Below, in pieces: positions 11,904 through 23,811 of a stretch of 64,000 bases of DNA. The DNA comes from Utricularia gibba (Eukaryota; Streptophyta; Magnoliopsida; Lamiales; Lentibulariaceae): NCBI GenBank assembly GCA_002189035.1, contig NEEC01000011.1:744001-808000 (forward strand). Direction: 5' to 3'. Numbering within the stretch: position 1 is the stretch's first letter; each line of letters starts with the position of its first letter. A program made the position numbers and the translations under genes. Below the pieces are notes generated by a model. That model was not told the DNA's origin and did no database searches. It saw only the letters and a program-made list of their open reading frames with translations.

Positions 11904-12455
11904 CTACAAACTTTTTTTTAGAAAACTGAGGGGGTAATGGTCCCCTTGGGTCCGCCCCTGGCTCCGTGGATTCAAAGAAAATTTGTTGTTGCATTGCATA
12001 GGAGTAGTGACCTCTCTGATCACATAAGGATTAAAACTAGATAAAATATCAGCTAGATATCTCTTCTGCAAGTGAACTAAACCATCTAGAGATGATCTTA
12101 ATTCGATGCTCAATAAGTAATGAGCAGTGTGAAGATCCTTGATGGTAAATCTAGAATGGAGTGTGGCCTTTAATTTGGTAACAGCTTGTAACAAGAAATC
12201 AACAATAAGGATGTCATCTTCATAAATCAGGAGAGCCAAAAATGAATTTGATACCCAGTAGACAAAGAGGCATGCACCAGGAGTAGGTTGAGTGAACTAA
12301 AGAGCTAACATAAAATGTGGGATTCCCATGTTCCATTGCCGGGAAGCTTGTTTGAGCTCATAGAGTGATTTCTTTAATAGACATACATCCCCTGGTGGGC
12401 AGCATGGTCGCTCATTGGGCACCATGTAGATTTCTTCATTTAGTTTACTAAAACA
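11904..12455 (-). pseudogene. Ty1/copia reverse transcriptase fragment (copia-1, 3' part)
   Basis: The minus strand encodes, with breaks, LNEEIYMV, then VCLLKKSLYELKQASRQW, a stop, and LLIYEDDILIV followed by LKATLHSRFTIKDLHTAHYL. These are the copia RT blocks around LKKSLYGLKQA and the YVDD catalytic box, here YEDD at 12213-12224. It aligns directly downstream of the integrase part at 15067-16565. The two halves are separated by about 2.6 kb of LTR insertions, and the N-terminal part of RT is missing. The RNase H region and 3' LTR are absent. Confidence 0.8.
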
Positions 12456-12499
12456 ATCACGTATATGAAATTAAAACAGTCAAGTAAATAAGAAATTAA

Positions 12500-12625
12500 A
12501 TATCACTAGTAATCGATTGTGTCTAATCTTTTCTAATATGATTCATGTTTTTTATATACTTTGGTTTCATGCATGCTTGTCCGATCCATCGGATTCTAAA
12601 TTTCAGCATGGTATCAAAGTGTTTG
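12500..12625 (+). repeat. Copia LTR end with iMet primer-binding site
   Basis: The stretch ending GGATTCTAAATTTCAGCA is followed at 12609-12619 by TGGTATCAAAG, close to the plant copia primer-binding site TGGTATCAGAG for initiator tRNA-Met. A related stretch lies at 35845-35955 (shared CTAATCTTTT, TTTCATG and TCGGAT(T/C)CT blocks). It is a fragment of a plus-strand copia element; no gag follows because LTR A2 begins at once. Confidence 0.6.
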
Positions 12626-12635
12626 CCTCTCACCA

Positions 12636-14048
12636 TGGCTTGGGTGGCCAAGATGTCACAAAAGCAATAGAATTTTAAAAATTTTGAGAATCCCAAACGT
12701 AGATCTTGGAATACGGTATACATCAGACAAAGGGATACTGAAAATACCTTTCAGATGACTCTATTGTTCACCAACCACCAATAGCGACCTCTATGGTATC
12801 CACACGTGGAGCACTCCGTCGACAACCTTCTTCAGGCTGTAGAATGCTGGTCGATCTACTGAGGTGCTAGTAGAGAAAATCGCTCCCTTGGATCAATCTC
12901 AGAGAGCACAAGGATGTTGGAAGCAGATCTATAGATCTAAATCTTTTGATAGATATATGGTAACATATCAAATCATATCTCCATAAAGATCCTATCTTGT
13001 GGAAATATGTATATGTTCCAAATCTTATTTATATCAAATCTTTTATTTTCAGTTTAATTAACATTAATCTCAAAATAACTCTCTATTTAATTTATCCACT
13101 TTATCAATTATATCTCATGTAATTGTGTCATTCTATTTTATATCGATGAGTGACTCCCCTATTGTGTGTGACCCAATAGGCTTCTTCAATCAAGGTCGTA
13201 ATAAAAGATTTATTAAGTAACTCTTAATTAATCAAATCCATCATTATCGATCATGAGTGATGCCTAGCAACATATCATGATTCCCAAGATTAAAAGAATA
13301 ATCAGGTGAACTGATTGAGCCTTTCCATGACCAGCCACCATGCAATGAGCAACTTTCATCACACTTATATGTCATTCGATATCAGAACATGGGTGTGTGT
13401 CATTACCCTAAGCCTAGAACCTATTGTTAGGCTTTGATGCAATCACTTGAGATATGATCTTATCGCTAACATGGGTGATGAATCCTTTATTGATCAATCA
13501 ACTATCTCCAACCATAAGGAGTCACATCCCTACTCATCCATACTAAGCAAGCCATGGTTAGACTCCCATTAGTAATGAGCGAAATTGTATGTTTAAGATT
13601 AAGATAACTTTGTTGACCTCAAGTCTAAGCTTACTTGTATGACTATCATATTTGAGATCTTCCTACTGACACTTGGTTAGCTTCCCATAGTAGCATCTCG
13701 AAGATGAGTCATCTAGCGAATCGATTCTCTAATCGACACCCACACATAGGTTCTAATAATCTTATTACATCAATTATGAAAACCATTGCCTAAACAATTT
13801 AGGGAACTCAATGTGTGCCAGCCTATCCGTTGTGATATCCTCATTTCACAAATACTTTAGCTAGAGAGTTTTTAACTTGAACATAAATGCTTGAAGAATC
13901 TCACATTATGATCTCATGATAATTTCTATAGCACATAGATCAAATAGATGATTTTATCAATGATGTAAACTTGATCACAATTTAAAGTAAACATCAAAAG
14001 ATAAGATCTACAAATGAGTTGATTGTCTATAGAACACATACACTAACA
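12636..14048 (-). mobile_element. LTR family A, copy A2 (about 1.41 kb)
   Basis: Reverse-complementary over its length to the solo LTR at 30466-31917. Shared blocks include TCCACACGTGGAGCACTCCG, the AGATCTTGGAATACGGTATA segment and the terminal CACTAACA. The right end (14048) is sharp. The left end is degraded, with the match becoming firm only from about 12655. No target duplication was seen. Confidence 0.75.
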
Positions 14049-15066
14049 CTTTTCATGTGATTATCAATGCATGCAATCAGTGTCACATTAATAGATTTGG
14101 TCTTAACTAGGATTAAGTCAGAATTATGATGGAATATAGTAAAGAAAAATAATAAACTTTTGTATTTGGTTGTTCCTAGAATGAAATGGGTGATACCTTA
14201 GGATGTGATGCACATAGCGGGATGTCTAGGAAATGTATGCTTATCACTAAACATGCTCACACAAACCATAAATAAAACAACTAACAAAGAAAGTCTAGGT
14301 CTATCCGGACTCTTGTTTTCCCCCTAATCTTTGGTCGACCTCTAATTAGGATTGTTAAGATGAGTTTCCCCCTAATCATGACTTATGGTTAATAAAATTT
14401 AAAGATTGATTAGCACATTTCTCTCATTTTCACTCAAGTCACCCCTCTAAGTCATTAGCCACTCATAACGAAGGAAAAGAAAACACTTTCATAACCTAGA
14501 AACCAGAACATGTTTATGTCGTTGTGCAACAATAAGAAAGAAACGTAAATAGAAATAGAAGATGATAAACAGTTCACGCTTAAAGCTAAAGTTATTCCTA
14601 ATTAGGAATAGTATTCCTCATAAACAAAAAGTTCAAGTGTAGTTGAAATCTTCTTCTTCGACCTCCATGGTTCTTCTGTTACTTCCCCACCAGATCTCCC
14701 TTGCCAGAGTTGTTTTCGTGTTCTTCAATGGGAGAGATAGTTTTCTCTTTCTTCATTATTCCAAAAATCTACTTTTCTTCTTCACATTGAGATTTGGTGT
14801 ACTTCTTTCAGCTTTTTGTTCATATCATGTTCATTGTACTCTTTTTAGCTCCTAGGGAACTGAATTGGCCGACAATTGCTGCATTGCTCAAGAAAGTGAT
14901 TAGAACAAAGGTTGGGAATAAATCAAGACTTAGTCTCAATTAGGAATAAAAGACGCATACTATGTCTATAATCAGGAAAATGCAGAAACACACAATATAA
15001 TACGAGTTTTATAATAAAATATAAATCATTTTTCTACCTTAAAACACTCAAAAATATGTGTTATTA
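14049..15066. mobile_element. LTR family B, copy B3 (partial)
   Basis: Collinear with 31923-32900 of copy B2: shared CAATCAGTGTCAC, the ATGAAATGGGTGAT segment, CGGACTCTTGTTTTCCCC and the ending TGTGTTAT(C/T)A. The part of family B that should lie left of LTR A is missing here. The right edge abuts copia-1 coding sequence at 15067, so B3 interrupts that element. Plus-strand open frames inside are LTR noise. Confidence 0.75.
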
Positions 15067-16565
15067 GGATGCAATGCACATGAAGACCTTACACTGTCCG
15101 TGATATAAGTTACATTAGGACTGAAGGACATTCCACAAGGTATATTGCCACTAGGGATATCATCATGTAATTCACGAATTACAAGGTCATGCTGGTTCAC
15201 GCTAGATGATGGACCAACATGTTCTATAGCAATCACCATTGGTCTTAGATTATTAGAGCTCTCAAGAGACTGAAATATGGGCAATAGAACATCTAGGAAA
15301 TCAATATCAACTAAGACATTTTTCAATAGATACACATGCTCATTGAATTTAACATTCCTTAAAATGAAGATGTCCCTAGTATATATATCATAAAGTTTAT
15401 ACCCTCGTGATCCATAAGGTATCCTAAGAATATGCATTTATGAGTGCAACGTGCCAACTTATCAAAATTAGCAATAGAGATAGAAACATCTGTGAGACAA
15501 CCAAAGACTCTCATGTGATCTAGTCTAGAAGTAGTGTTCATGAGAACTTCGAAAGACATTTTCCATTCAAAAACAGAAGAGGGTTGACAATTGATAATAT
15601 AAGTCATTGTGAGAATTGCCTCCCTCCAAAACTTGAGGGGTAAGCATACTTGAAATATCAGGGCCCTCGTTACTTCACGTAGATGCTTATATTTACGTTC
15701 CACCCTTGTATTTTGCTATGGGTGCATAGTGCAAGAGAACTAATGATGAATCCCTTTATTAGCACACAAACTCTACAGCTCATTTGTTTAAAAACTCTCC
15801 TCCTTTATCAGAGTCAAGACGCTTTGTAGTATAGCCAAAATGATTTTTTGCATAATTGAGGATAGTATGGAGATACTGATCAACCACATCTTTAGATCAA
15901 ATCAAGAAGGTCCAAGTTGCTCTTGAGAAATCATCTACAATGGTGATGAAATAGTGACTACCATTGCACATTTATACGGAGCCCACATGTCACAATGAAG
16001 AAAATAGAGTGTATAAGGTGCTCGAGGTGTATTTAGCTGGTAGGGAAGTCTATAAAATTTAGCAAATTAGCATATGTCGCGATGAGCTCCATTTAAACCA
16101 TAGAGAAGAGACATGTTTTTAGCTTTAGAGTCTAAGATATGACCAAGCCGACAATGGCATAACAAGTTTTCATGTGTGGTATTAGAGGAATTAGCAAAGA
16201 GACACATTTTAGGTACTAAAATATTCACCAATCTATTTTTCAACATCTTTGCCCCTCTTGGGTTAGCAAAAAAACAACACAAGCAGCGACATTGAAAAGG
16301 ATCATTGCCAAGCAGATATAAGCCATCCTTCTTCTGTCCAACAACACTGATCTTATTTGAACCCTGGTCTTGCAACAAACAATAGTGGTTGGAGAATATG
16401 ACCTTGATGTGAGCATCCTCTACTAATCTCTTGACAGAGAGGAGGTTATATTTGAAGTGAGGGACTAAAAGAGTATTTTGTCGTGTCAAAGCATCTGCCA
16501 ACATTATATTCTCAACACTTGCAATAGGAATGGACTAATCATTTGGTAGATTAACACGGATTAGC
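15067..16565 (-). pseudogene. Ty1/copia protease-end, GAG-pre-integrase and integrase (copia-1, 5' part)
   Basis: From high to low coordinates the minus strand gives a protease tail and GAG-pre-integrase domain (SIPIASVENIMLADALT, PHFKYNLLSVKRLVEDA, KKDGLYLL, CHCRLGH), then an integrase core around 15880-15960 (HYFITIVDDFSRATWTFL), then the C-terminal integrase part (LPLKFWREAILTMTYIIN, DHMRVFGCL, CIFLGY). Several frameshifts and stops interrupt it. The frame enters the family-B LTR at 15066 and resumes at 12455 in RT. Nothing of gag proper or a 5' LTR was recognised upstream of about 16565. Confidence 0.85.
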
Positions 16566-16683
16566 AACAGGTTTTAAGAAATCAAAGCATACACCTAAAT
16601 ATCCAATGTGTGTGATGACTCTCAAGCTGACTATCCAGTCACATGAATTGCACACAAAGTCCCTCATGAACGTTGTAACTTGA

Positions 16684-17036
16684 TGCTAAATGTTGCTGTC
16701 TAGCATGTTCAACGCATTAAAAGAAATTTATAAACTTCGCTATTTTACTACAAAAATTATAGAAATTAATATAGTATGGCAAATAAGGGTCGAATCCACA
16801 AGAAATGGTTGCAATTTCTTGAAGTTCTTTACATTTATTGAAAACAAGAGGGTTTCTCAGTTCACGTTGGGTTTACCATGAAGAGTTGAAACTCTCCAAG
16901 TATAGGTATGGATATGTCAAAAGAGATGACAACTTTGAGAATGTATGTTATTTGGGTTAATTTCCCATAGTTCGTGACTGTAGGATGACACCTATTTATA
17001 CTAGATAAGCTAATTGTTGTCTAGCACTAAATAGCA
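16684..17036. repeat. LTR fragment C1, relative of C2
   Basis: Starts TGCTAAATGTTGC and shares GCATTAAAAGAAATTTATAAA, AGGGTCGAATCCACA and the ATGGTTGCAATTTC segment with the start of C2 at 36981. Only about the first 200 bp match. The end near 17036 (AAATAGCA) mirrors the start as an imperfect inverted repeat. No target duplication was found. Confidence 0.55.
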
Positions 17037-17063
17037 ACAATTGCCAAGCGGTGAGGTAATCAT

Positions 17064-17262
17064 TGTTGAAGTATGTTGTGTGTAGTGTAGTATCAGAATT
17101 TGGTTGGGCTTATATAGGTTTAATTTTCATGAGGCCCAAGTGTCTTTGTCTTGTCACACAGTATTTTCCTTTTGCCTTGTTCGTTCGAGAGACTCTTTTT
17201 CATTCCTTTGCTCCTCCTTTTCATGAGTATGAGCTCCATCATAAGTTGTAATCAGTTCAACA
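17064..17262 (-). repeat. 3' LTR of copia-2, 199 bp
   Basis: On the minus strand it begins TGTTGAACTGATTACAAC directly after a purine-rich tract (CCACGGGGAGGA, 17263-17274, a likely polypurine tract) and ends CATACTTCAACA: TG/CA termini with inverted repeat TGTTGAA. A TATA box (CCTATATAAGCCC on the minus strand) lies at 17106-17118. About 75 bp recur, diverged, at 22085-22155 beside the gag start, the probable remnant of the 5' LTR. Confidence 0.75.
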
Positions 17263-17323
17263 TCCTCCCCGTGGTGGAGTGAATCAAAGAATCTGAGCAA
17301 CCAAAGTTAGTTTTGTGATCTAT

Positions 17324-17760
17324 TCAGATTTTGGGCAGATCGGGTATCTCTTTTGCACCTTTCTTTGATTGGTCTTCTAACATCAAATTCTTTTGGGCAT
17401 TTTTCTCAAATAAAGGGTATAATGGAGGATCTGTATCTAAGAATCCTAGCTTCTCTCTTAATTGTGTGAATTGCTTGGAGCATAGAAGTTTTGTCAATAT
17501 ATCGGATAGTTGTCTCTCTATGGGATTGTATCTAAGCTTGATCATCTTCCATTTCATATATTTTCTCACCACATGGTATTTTATTTGAATATGTTTGCTT
17601 CTCCCAAAGAATGTAGGGTTATTTCCCATCATGATGGCTGACTTATTTCCATGAATATCATCACTGAATGAATTTGAATATCTATATCCTTGAGCTGCTT
17701 TAATATCCATATGGTATGATTAGAGGCTTTTGCAACTTCCATATATTCAGCCTCTAATGA
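17324..17760 (-). pseudogene. copia-2 RNase H domain
   Basis: One 128-codon frame holds the C-terminal RNase H block: HGNKSAIMMGNNPTFFGRSK, HIQIKYHVVR, then QLSDILTKLL and FTQLREKLG, matching the copia pattern [21 protein letters not shown] with ADIFTKPL. The preceding SSLEAEYMEVAKAS part lies just upstream (17700-17765) in another frame. The domain would remove RNA from the RNA/DNA hybrid during reverse transcription. Confidence 0.85.
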
Positions 17761-17989
17761 TGATTAAGCAACTACAGCTTGCTTCTTACTATTCCAAGCA
17801 AGCACACATCTGTTCAACATAAAGAGGTACCCACTCATCGAGTTCATACCAGTTTGGTCACCTGCATAATCACTATCACAATAGACTTGTAGACACTATG
17901 CCATGCCTTTTGCATAAGTCAGTTTGAAAGTTTTTGTGCTGCTCAAGTATCTAAGTATTTATTTTCCAGCATCTAGATGTGTAGTTTGT

Positions 17990-18960
17990 GGGTTGATCAT
18001 GAATTGAGAGAGTAGATTTATGCAAAGGTGATGTTTAGTTTGGTGGCTGTTAGATACATCAAAAAACCAATGAGTTGGCTATATATGGTGCCTTCTATCC
18101 CCTGCTCTGGATTATAAAAACTTTTCCTAGCATTTGACGTAATAGGTACAGATGATGTTTTGGAAGATTCCATACCATACCGTCTTACAAGGTCACAAGT
18201 ATATCTATGCTAAGAGATGGTGATATTTAAAGCTATCTATTTAACATGTAGACCTAGAAAGTAGGTCATGAGTCCTAAGTCGGTAAGCTAAAATGTTTGC
18301 TTCAGCTTTTCTTTTCCCTATGAACCAACTCTATGCCATTCCCTATTATAAGCATATCATCTATGTATAGATAGATAATCACTTGAATTTTGTTGTGTTT
18401 GTCTCTTAATGTATATAGAGTGGTATCACTTTCACTTATGTTATATTCTTGATTTGAGAAATATTCATAAATTCTATTGTACCACCCTCAAGGGGCTTGT
18501 TATAGACCATACAGTGCTTTATGCAACCTATGAACTTTGTACCGTTGTATAATGAATCCTAGAGGTTGCTCAACATATATTTCCTCTATTAGAGTCTCAT
18601 TGAGGAATGCCGATTTGATATATAAATGGAAGATAGATCAATTTTTGCAAGTTACAACTGCAATTAGGAGTTTTATAGTGTCAAGTGTAGTCACTAGAGA
18701 AAATGTGTTCATAAATTCCTTCACATTGTGTGAACCCTTTATGCTTCCATCTGAATTTGGCTTAGTTCTAAGGACTCATTTTACTCCAATGCCTTTCCTC
18801 CCTTTAATCTTGTCCATTAGCATCCACGTTTTGTATTCTGATATAGTCTTCAGCTCATATTCCATGGCTTTCCTCCAATCAGAGTTAGTCAATGCCTAGC
18901 TTAGATTGGTAGGTTTTGAGTGGGTGAGCATACATCTATCTTGATAGAATGAGTTAATAG
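17990..18960 (-). pseudogene. copia-2 reverse transcriptase domain
   Basis: Identified by the catalytic box YIDDM on the minus strand at 18353-18367 (YLYIDDMLIIG context) and by its place between integrase and RNase H. Many frameshifts prevent a single reading. The plus-strand open frame at 18537-18899 is an antisense shadow. Confidence 0.75.
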
Positions 18961-19765
18961 GTCTGAATCCTGGAACTCATGTGTCATCGTAGGTCTTGGA
19001 AAAATCTAGAGCAGGGTTTTGATTTTCATCAATCATTCTATCCTAATAAATTGCTTCATCTAGCTCAGAATTTTGAGTGCAATGCTAAGTTTTGTTTGAG
19101 CATGCTGTCTAGACAGTTGGACTCATATTACCTTTGTTCTTAAGATCATTTCTTAATTTAGAATATTCATCGTTACTTGAGTTCTGATTTTCATCTTCAT
19201 TTAAAATGTGTCCTTGAGCTTGGTTGAGGTGCCCCTCACAATTTATTGATTCCTTATCTATTTCTTCTCTATGCTCCATAGGGATTTTCTCGGTGATCAA
19301 AGGTTGAGGTAGCTTTAGACTCTTCCCTTGTCATGTTTTCATGATCCTTGGCGGAGACATCATTTTTGCAATTTTTGTATGCTTTTGATTTGTTCATTCG
19401 TTTTTCTGAGTTGTTGTTTTGAGATGTATTGTGGTAGTCATCATTTTGTCGACATTGAATGCTGAATCTTTCTTCAATTAATGAATTTTCTTCATTACGG
19501 CGTTTCTCACTTTCTGAATTCAGCATTGAGTCATCAGCTTCAAGATTGAATATGTCATACCAAGAGATTTCACCAGGATTAACATTTGAGTTAGAGACAA
19601 CTTCTAGAGAGGCAAAGATATTAGAGGTGGAATCTTTTGTTAGTATAGGATCAGCATGTAGAGGCATAGTTCCAAGGGAGGGACGAATATATATAGGTGA
19701 AGACTGAGAGACTTTCGAGATCAGCACATTGCTTTTCCAGTTCCAGGTATGCTCTTTATCGAATG

Positions 19766-20560
19766 CTATTGTCTGCTTCGTACTATTTTCCCTTCCAAAA
19801 GTTCCCGAATTCTATGTGCCTTTATAGTTATGCTGTAACCCATGAATACCCTTATTTGACCTTTTTTATCCAATTTTTTTCTCGGTTCCTTTGAGACAGC
19901 ATGGTAGCACACACACCCAAATACTTGTAGATGGTCTATGTAGGAACTCTGCCATTTCACAATTCGTATGAGGTCTTGAACAAGGTAGTTGCTCGACTAG
20001 GAAGCTGTTCAAAGGTAAACCACGCAATCTACAACTTCATCCCAGAATTCTTTTGGTACATTCTTCTCTAGTAACATGCATTTGGTCATGTTGAATATTG
20101 TTTGGTACCTTCGTTCACAAAACCTATTCTACTAAGGTGTGTACAATGTAGTGAATTAGTGGGTAATTCCCTTCTTTTCGCACATCTTCTTCAGTTTATG
20201 AGGTATGTATTCTTGGCCATTGTCTAATTATATGTATTGGATTTTCAACCCACTCTGATTTTCTACAATAGCCATGAAAATTCGAAATTTAGAGATCACT
20301 TCCACTCTTGACTTCATGAAATAGTCTCAGGTAAATTTGGAGTAATCATTTATAAATAGGATGCATAGAGCCACAGACATCAGGGTGGATAATCTCAAGA
20401 GGTGTGGAGGTGACCCAGCTGCTTCTTTCAAATAGTAAATAGCTCATTTTTTTGATATTTCAGACGTCATAGCACTCATTTACTTGTGTCACCTCATCCA
20501 TACCATCCATTAGTTTTGAGGTGTAGGATTTCTTCAGAGATGTTTGATGGTGATGCCCAT
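19766..20560 (-). pseudogene. copia-2 integrase region
   Basis: IHPDVCG (about 20375-20400) matches the first catalytic aspartate block of copia integrases. DHLQVFGCVCYHAV, followed by KKGQIRVFMGYS near 19766-19930, is the conserved C-terminal block. Stops and frameshifts interrupt the core. The stretch 19100-19760 corresponds to the variable linker between integrase and RT and is acidic and serine/asparagine-rich. Confidence 0.8.
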
Positions 20561-20990
20561 ATCTTCAGTAACATAATCGCATTCATTCTTTTGTTTGAGC
20601 ACTTAGACATACATACTGAACTTTAGGAATATCTCGCAAGAAGTTTATAGGGAATATTTTGTTTACCATGGGTATTGACATTAGTTCTTTACCTACATTG
20701 TCTACAATAGTACATATATGATTATCAAAAGTGATTTTGAAAATTTTGCTTACCAATTGGCCCAAACTGATCAGGTTGTGGGAAGCCACAATCAAATAGA
20801 ATACAACTTTGATATGGATAGTTCTTGATGAGTTTCCATCTTTATTGTTCCTTGACCTAGCACAGATATAGATGTTCCATTTGCTATCTCCATATTTCTG
20901 GCAATCAAGGGTTTGCACTAAGTGAATGTTGACAATATGTTTGTAATATGGTTAGTGCATCCACTGTCCAGCAACCATGTTCATTTTCTC
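20561..20990 (-). pseudogene. copia-2 protease active site and GAG-pre-integrase
   Basis: The minus strand reads WLLDSGCTNHI, with the aspartic protease triad DSG encoded at 20957-20968, intact at residue level. A frameshift then leads into the 111-codon frame 20583-20918 (VASHNLISLGQLVSK), the region between protease and the HxxxGH zinc site of GAG-pre-integrase. Confidence 0.8.
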
Positions 20991-21427
20991 TAAATAACAG
21001 TGAGTGTTGTGAATATTGTAGGTTTTCTTATTGTTAGTATATCAAACTAGTATTAGATAGCATCTGCTTCCTTTTCTTTAGTGGTTTCAAAGGATGCATT
21101 CCTAGAGCCCTTGAAAAAGCTTCTTGCGAAAGATTGACACTAAGTTTTCCGCTTTGTACAGATAGTTGTTTATGCACTTGTACCACAACTTCTTTCTTCA
21201 AGCTTCACACTCTTTCCACATGTCCATTTTGATTGCTAAATGCATAGGCAGTCGTGGGGTTCCACAAGAAATTTTCAGGCATGTGTGAGTTTGCAATTTT
21301 GCAGTAGCAGCATGGTGGTATTTCTGCATGAGTGTTGAAGATTGTTGGAGTCATTAGCAGAGCTGGAGGTTTGTATGCATTTTTTATTTTTGGTTTGTAG
21401 CAACAAATGCCTTTTCTTTAGGGCTTT

Positions 21428-22000
21428 CTAGTTTTGTATGTAGTTCGATTTGTTGCAGGTTTTCTTGGAGCTCCATGTGAGAAACTCTTCGGATGCAGCT
21501 GGTGGCCACCTAGGTAGTGTCAAGTTGCAGGAAGTGGGAAGTGCATTTAGAATGATGTCCTTCATGCGTTCTTCATCAGGAATGGCTCCCAACAGCTCAA
21601 AGTTCATGTCTGCAGCTTTAATACTATTAGTGAGACAATCAAACGACTCACCGGGGTTCAATATCAATGATCCCAAAGCCCTCCATTGGTAGGCTGTTTG
21701 AGTGACCTTGGTTTCAGCATTTCCCAAGTACATTTTTTCAAGTTGTTCCCATGTTTCTTCAGGATTGTTGCACTCAAGTATGGATTCATATGCTTCCCCT
21801 ATTAGTGCTGAGTCTAGTGCAGGACATACCTTTTTCTCCAGCACCTTGTAGGACTTGTATTAGTCCATTGTTGGAGGTGCTCTCTCGATGAAGTACTACT
21901 CTAAGTCATTATTTGCGAAGTAGTTGTGCATTTTCTTCTACCAGGTATGAAACTCCTTGGAGTCGCCATCAAAGGTGGGGAGAGCTAGAGGAGTGCTCAT
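21428..22000 (-). pseudogene. copia-2 Gag
   Basis: Starts with ATG at 22000 (MSTPLALPTFDGDSKEFHTW, the usual copia gag opening with the F-D-G-x-x-x-x-x-W motif), shifts frame, then runs as ETWEQLEKMYLGNAETKVTQ, ESFDCLTNSIKAADMN and the MKDIILNALPTSC block, the capsid-like UBN2-type domain. A degenerate zinc knuckle (CYCKIANSH... and NQNGHVERV) lies downstream at about 21180-21310. Gag would coat the RNA in cytoplasmic particles. Confidence 0.85.
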
Positions 22001-22160
22001 TGTATTGTGAAAAGTGATCGTGATGTTGTATGAAAGAGGGATGTGGTGAACGGAGAATGAAGCTTGTTTCTTTCTTGGTTCTTCGTGTGGGAGACTCTCT
22101 TTCATTCCTTTGCTCCTCCTTTTCACGAATATGAGCTTCATCAAAAGTTGTAAACCGTAA

Positions 22161-22567
22161 TAGGATGTTCTAAGACCTCAAACACTAAATGGAACTATTA
22201 TTCTAGGAAAAATGAATTTTCATATTATCAACAAAACAATGAGTTACATCTACATACTCACCAAAGAAGGAAAAAAGTAAACTAAAAACTAAATGCCGCA
22301 TAAGCAAATTAGTAGGTGTGAAAAGTGTTTCCTACGCATGTACCGCACTAGAAACCCATCGATATAACCTCACCGTCGTGCATAGGCCTCCTGCATCACC
22401 TATTGTGCCCATCAATGCCAGAAGATCAGACAGCATATCATGCCCCAATAGTGTCTGATACTACCCACAATGTTACCATTGTAACAGTGGTCAGGTGTCG
22501 TTGAAACAAATAGGTTTGATACCCAGTGTCACACAATATAACAAGACTAATACTTAGATTCATGCAA
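22161..22567. other. Unassigned spacer beside copia-2
   Basis: No coding frame. It contains CACC and CATC-rich, relatively G+C-rich text (about 22370-22500) that probably belongs to the same dispersed repeat as 29350-29500. Confidence 0.4.
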
Positions 22568-22722
22568 CAAGCGTTAAAAGTGACTTCAAGTGTGCATTGC
22601 ACATGGTGACCGAGCGTGAGCTAGGATATGTCTTGGGTAGGGCTTTTTGAATGTGAGGATAGAGGCTTTCTTATTATCCTTATAACTGAGTATCTTTCTA
22701 AATGTGAATGTGAGTTTTTCTT
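22568..22722 (+). repeat. Dispersed repeat D, copy 1
   Basis: About 155 bp related to 29510-29666 in the same orientation: shared GTTAAAAGTGA, GCATT(G/C)CACATGGTGA, GGTAGGGCT and TGAGTATCTTTCT-like blocks. The parent element is unknown. Confidence 0.65.
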
Positions 22723-23811
22723 TTTGAGTGTGTACAAAGTGTTTGTTTTAAGTGTGAAATCGAATGCTCCTTTATAAGCATGATTCTGAGTGTCACTCCA
22801 AGTCTTTTCTAGTGTCTATTGTGAGTCTTACTGAGTGTTTGGTTTAAAATGTGCAGTTTGTGCATAAAATGACAAGCATGTGAAACAGATCCCATATATA
22901 TATATATAACTCATTCGAGATTAATTTTTCAAAATAGTAAATAATTTGATATTATTTAAACTGTTGATTTTCTCAAATAATAGAGATTATTTATATAAAC
23001 TTATATGAATAAATAGTGAAGACTAAAAATGTCAAGTTGCAAACAATGGGACCTTATTTTGTCCAGGTTTCAAATAATAGAGATCAAATGTATGTGGATT
23101 TTCAATAGTGGTGTTTGATTATCTAAACATGGGATCCAATTTTATAATTAAATCAAAATTCAGGGACTATTCACACCAACTGCTCCTTTAACATAAATGA
23201 AAGAAATTCAATTTTAGTAGACTATACATAGATTATGTAAAGGCCATCCAATCCAATTTTCAAGGATTAACATACTTGAATGCATACCTCTTTGGGTTGA
23301 TGATCTACAGCATAATCTATTCTGGTAAGTGATAAACTGCGAATCCCCGATGTGTGCTTTGTGCTTCTAACTTATTGGGTAGGTACCTGATAGATGGGTA
23401 CACAGGTGCGTTCGGATACCCTGATATTATTACAAAAATTTTAAAAAATATTAAATGGTTTTTATTATTTTGTAACTCTACTGACCACAATTCATCATTT
23501 GTTTTGCCTCCCTCTGGTGATTCTATTACTATTCTAATAAATTTTGTAATAGACTATCTAATTTCTGAATTAGTTACTCATTTTATTCAGAGTTTTATTT
23601 TAGTGTTTCTAGGGAATGCATAGATTTGCTTCTTGATCGTATCTGTTGTTTTTTCAGAAATCTTCACCATATGACTCAAGAGATTACACTCCTATTTCAT
23701 AAACTTAGAAGAAATCGCAGTTGAATCTAGAAATAATAATGATGATGATGATGATCATAACTGAACTTTATGAGCATATATCGAAAGAGAAAAAAAAAAG
23801 CAAGGGGATCA
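22723..23811. other. Unassigned, with microsatellites
   Basis: A TA repeat sits near 22894-22908 and a GAT repeat at about 23737-23752. The 89-codon frame at 23354 has no recognisable motif. Confidence 0.4.

Larger units (their letters stand above)
17263..22160 (-). mobile_element. Ty1/copia retrotransposon copia-2, nearly full-length but dead
   Basis: In the minus direction the domains follow copia order: gag (22000 to 21428), zinc-knuckle region (about 21350-21180), protease, GAG-pre-integrase, integrase, RT and RNase H, then polypurine tract and 3' LTR. All parts carry frameshifts or stops. The 5' LTR is reduced to a diverged 75-bp stretch with no clear primer-binding site. The body is about 4.9 kb, a normal size for a copia element. 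Confidence 0.9.
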
